Shown: one piece after another, positions 52,210 through 52,990 of the stretch
How the letters are laid out: each line of letters starts with the position of its first letter
Position numbering within the stretch: the stretch's first letter is position 1
NCBI RefSeq assembly: GCF_001742425.1
Contig: NZ_MJEH01000018.1
Coordinates: forward strand, 1 to 52,990
Length of the DNA: 52,990 nt
Direction of reading: 5' to 3'
Source: Bacillus solimangrovi
GTDB lineage: Bacteria > Bacillota > Bacilli > Bacillales > Bacillaceae_N
Program-made: the position numbers and the translations under genes
The notes under the pieces: generated by a model
What the model was told of the DNA's origin: nothing
Database searches by the model: none
Seen by the model: only the letters and a program-made list of their open reading frames with translations

Positions 52210-52590
52210 ATGAAAAGAAAACATAAACTACTTCTGCTTTTCGTAGCAGTTATTAGTATATTTGCATATTACCATTTCACTAGTCCGCAGTTTAATGAGG
52301 GAGAGCTTTATGTCGGACCAGTCACTTCCCCTACTGGAGCATACACGGCAAATTCCTATTATGAAACTTATGGTGGTGCAGCGGGTGGTGTGAACATCTG
52401 GGTAGAGATTACGTATCATCATGAAAGTAACAAGACTAATGCCATATATTACGGTCCAGGTAGAACAGGATTTGATATGGAATGGGTAAATGAGCATACG
52501 ATTTATATCGAAAATCGATCGGGTACTGAATTTAGTGAACAGAAAACCATAGACGTAAGAACTGGGAAAGAGGTCAATGAACAAAGCTGA
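52210..52590 (+). CDS. DUF5412 family membrane-anchored protein
   Basis: 126 residues. N-terminal basic stretch and membrane anchor (KRKHKLLLLFVAVISIFAYYHF), then a small outer beta domain with SPTGAYTANSYYETYGGAAGGVNIWVEI and YYGPGRTGFDMEWVNEHTIYI, the hallmark of DUF5412. Function unknown. The ribosome site (TAGGTTG) is weak. A dispersed repeat copy begins 35 nt after the stop. Confidence 0.82.
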   Translation: MKRKHKLLLLFVAVISIFAYYHFTSPQFNEGELYVGPVTSPTGAYTANSYYETYGGAAGGVNIWVEITYHHESNKTNAIYYGPGRTGFDMEWVNEHTIYIENRSGTEFSEQKTIDVRTGKEVNEQS

Positions 52591-52625
52591 CTTAACACGT
52601 TTTAAGTGCGATAAGAGTAAATTCA

Positions 52626-52809
52626 CTTTATCACGTTTCAACTGACGCTAAGACTCCCACTTCAAAACTTAAGAGAATCAACTAAGTTTAAGTGTGAGAG
52701 GGCCTTGGTCATACCCTTGTGGTAACAAGCGTCAGTCATTACCTGATTGGTTCAACTAAGCATCAGTGGGGATGATGAAAAACCCCCACTGATGCAAGTT
52801 TAATTTTAT
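52626..52809 (+). repeat. Dispersed structured intergenic repeat, copy f (most complete)
   Basis: Outer stem ACTGACGCT/AGCGTCAGT (52641-52649, 52728-52736) encloses a hairpin CTCCCACTT/AAGTGTGAG (52654-52662, 52690-52698) and the loop GGGCCTTGGTCATACCC. A terminator-like hairpin follows, GCATCAGTGGGG/CCCCACTGATGC (52760-52771, 52784-52795), ending in AAGTTTAATTTTAT. Six copies of this order are seen in the window, all between genes. Confidence 0.75.
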
Positions 52810-52905
52810 AATATTAAGTAAGATTACTTACATTTATTAAAGTGATTGATAGTTTACAAAAAGTAAGTATTATTATTTTTAAATTTTATTAGGGTAGTAC
52901 CAGCT

Positions 52906-52980
52906 GCTTGACATTATATTTTTGAATATACCTTGTCATTCTTAGGATAAAGTACTTTTGAGAAATATAATATGTCAAGC
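52906..52980. repeat. Inverted repeat at the right window edge
   Basis: GCTTGACATTATATTT (52906-52921) is repeated inverted as AAATATAATATGTCAAGC (52963-52980), with a two-base insertion and a 41-nt loop. Its role is unclear; the flanking gene lies outside the window. Confidence 0.5.
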
Positions 52981-52990
52981 TATTCTTTTT

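Overview
The window comes from a low-GC, endospore-forming Firmicute, most likely a member of Bacillaceae. The evidence is strong AGGAGG-type ribosome binding sites, frequent GTG/TTG starts, a spore-coat polysaccharide cluster resembling Bacillus subtilis ytdA-ytcABC/cotI-cotS-cotSA, two small lipoproteins and many rho-independent terminators. The left edge cuts a secreted GH81 beta-1,3-glucanase carrying CBM6 and CBM56 modules. REGION 1 (1-4450): glucanase end, a DJ-1/PfpI protein, a lipoprotein, short ORFs and decayed coding remnants. REGION 2 (4450-17475): a complete type I-B CRISPR-Cas locus. Two large arrays with the same 29-nt repeat (28 and 35 repeats) flank, in the same orientation, the genes cas6-cas8b-cas7-cas5-(terminator)-cas3-cas4-cas1-cas2. 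Each array has a leader with a conserved long-range inverted repeat. Between the distal end of array 1 and cas6 lies a separate unit made of two degenerate repeats separated by exactly one spacer length (35 nt). The first 18 nt of that spacer match, with one mismatch at position 12, the extended -10 promoter just upstream, next to a CCT that could serve as PAM. This is the architecture expected of a Cas-regulating crRNA-like RNA (CreR/CreA type) that would send Cascade to its own promoter, and it is the main discovery candidate. REGION 3 (17475-30720): small membrane proteins, two related secreted proteins with repeated 'ELGI..GK' units, a DegV lipid-binding protein divergent from a DUF1295 membrane enzyme, and a MerR-B12 photoreceptor-type regulator (LitR/CarH). 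TATACAA-type sites at about 11-bp spacing lie in the DegV/DUF1295 promoter region and over the regulator's own promoter. An LRR lipoprotein, an ABC exporter, a P-loop kinase and a cluster of Bacillaceae-type interspersed repeats follow. REGION 4 (30712-43670): a chemotaxis receptor, then the spore-coat glycosylation cluster: UTP-glucose-1-phosphate uridylyltransferase, UDP-glucose dehydrogenase, epimerase, two glycosyltransferases, two CotS-family kinase-like proteins, an acidic disordered protein and a parallel beta-helix protein. REGION 5 (43671-52990): ordinary accessory metabolism and regulation. It holds a VOC protein, an LLM flavin oxidoreductase, an NAD(P)-binding protein, an MFS exporter with TetR repressor and paired GACA-n4-TGTC operators, an AraC/GyrI regulator, a GNAT, DUF402 and DUF5412 proteins. 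A dispersed 140-190 nt intergenic repeat with conserved stem-loops occurs at least six times in the window (2969, 29301, 50281, 50531, 51465, 52626) and may be a structured RNA or a small non-autonomous element.
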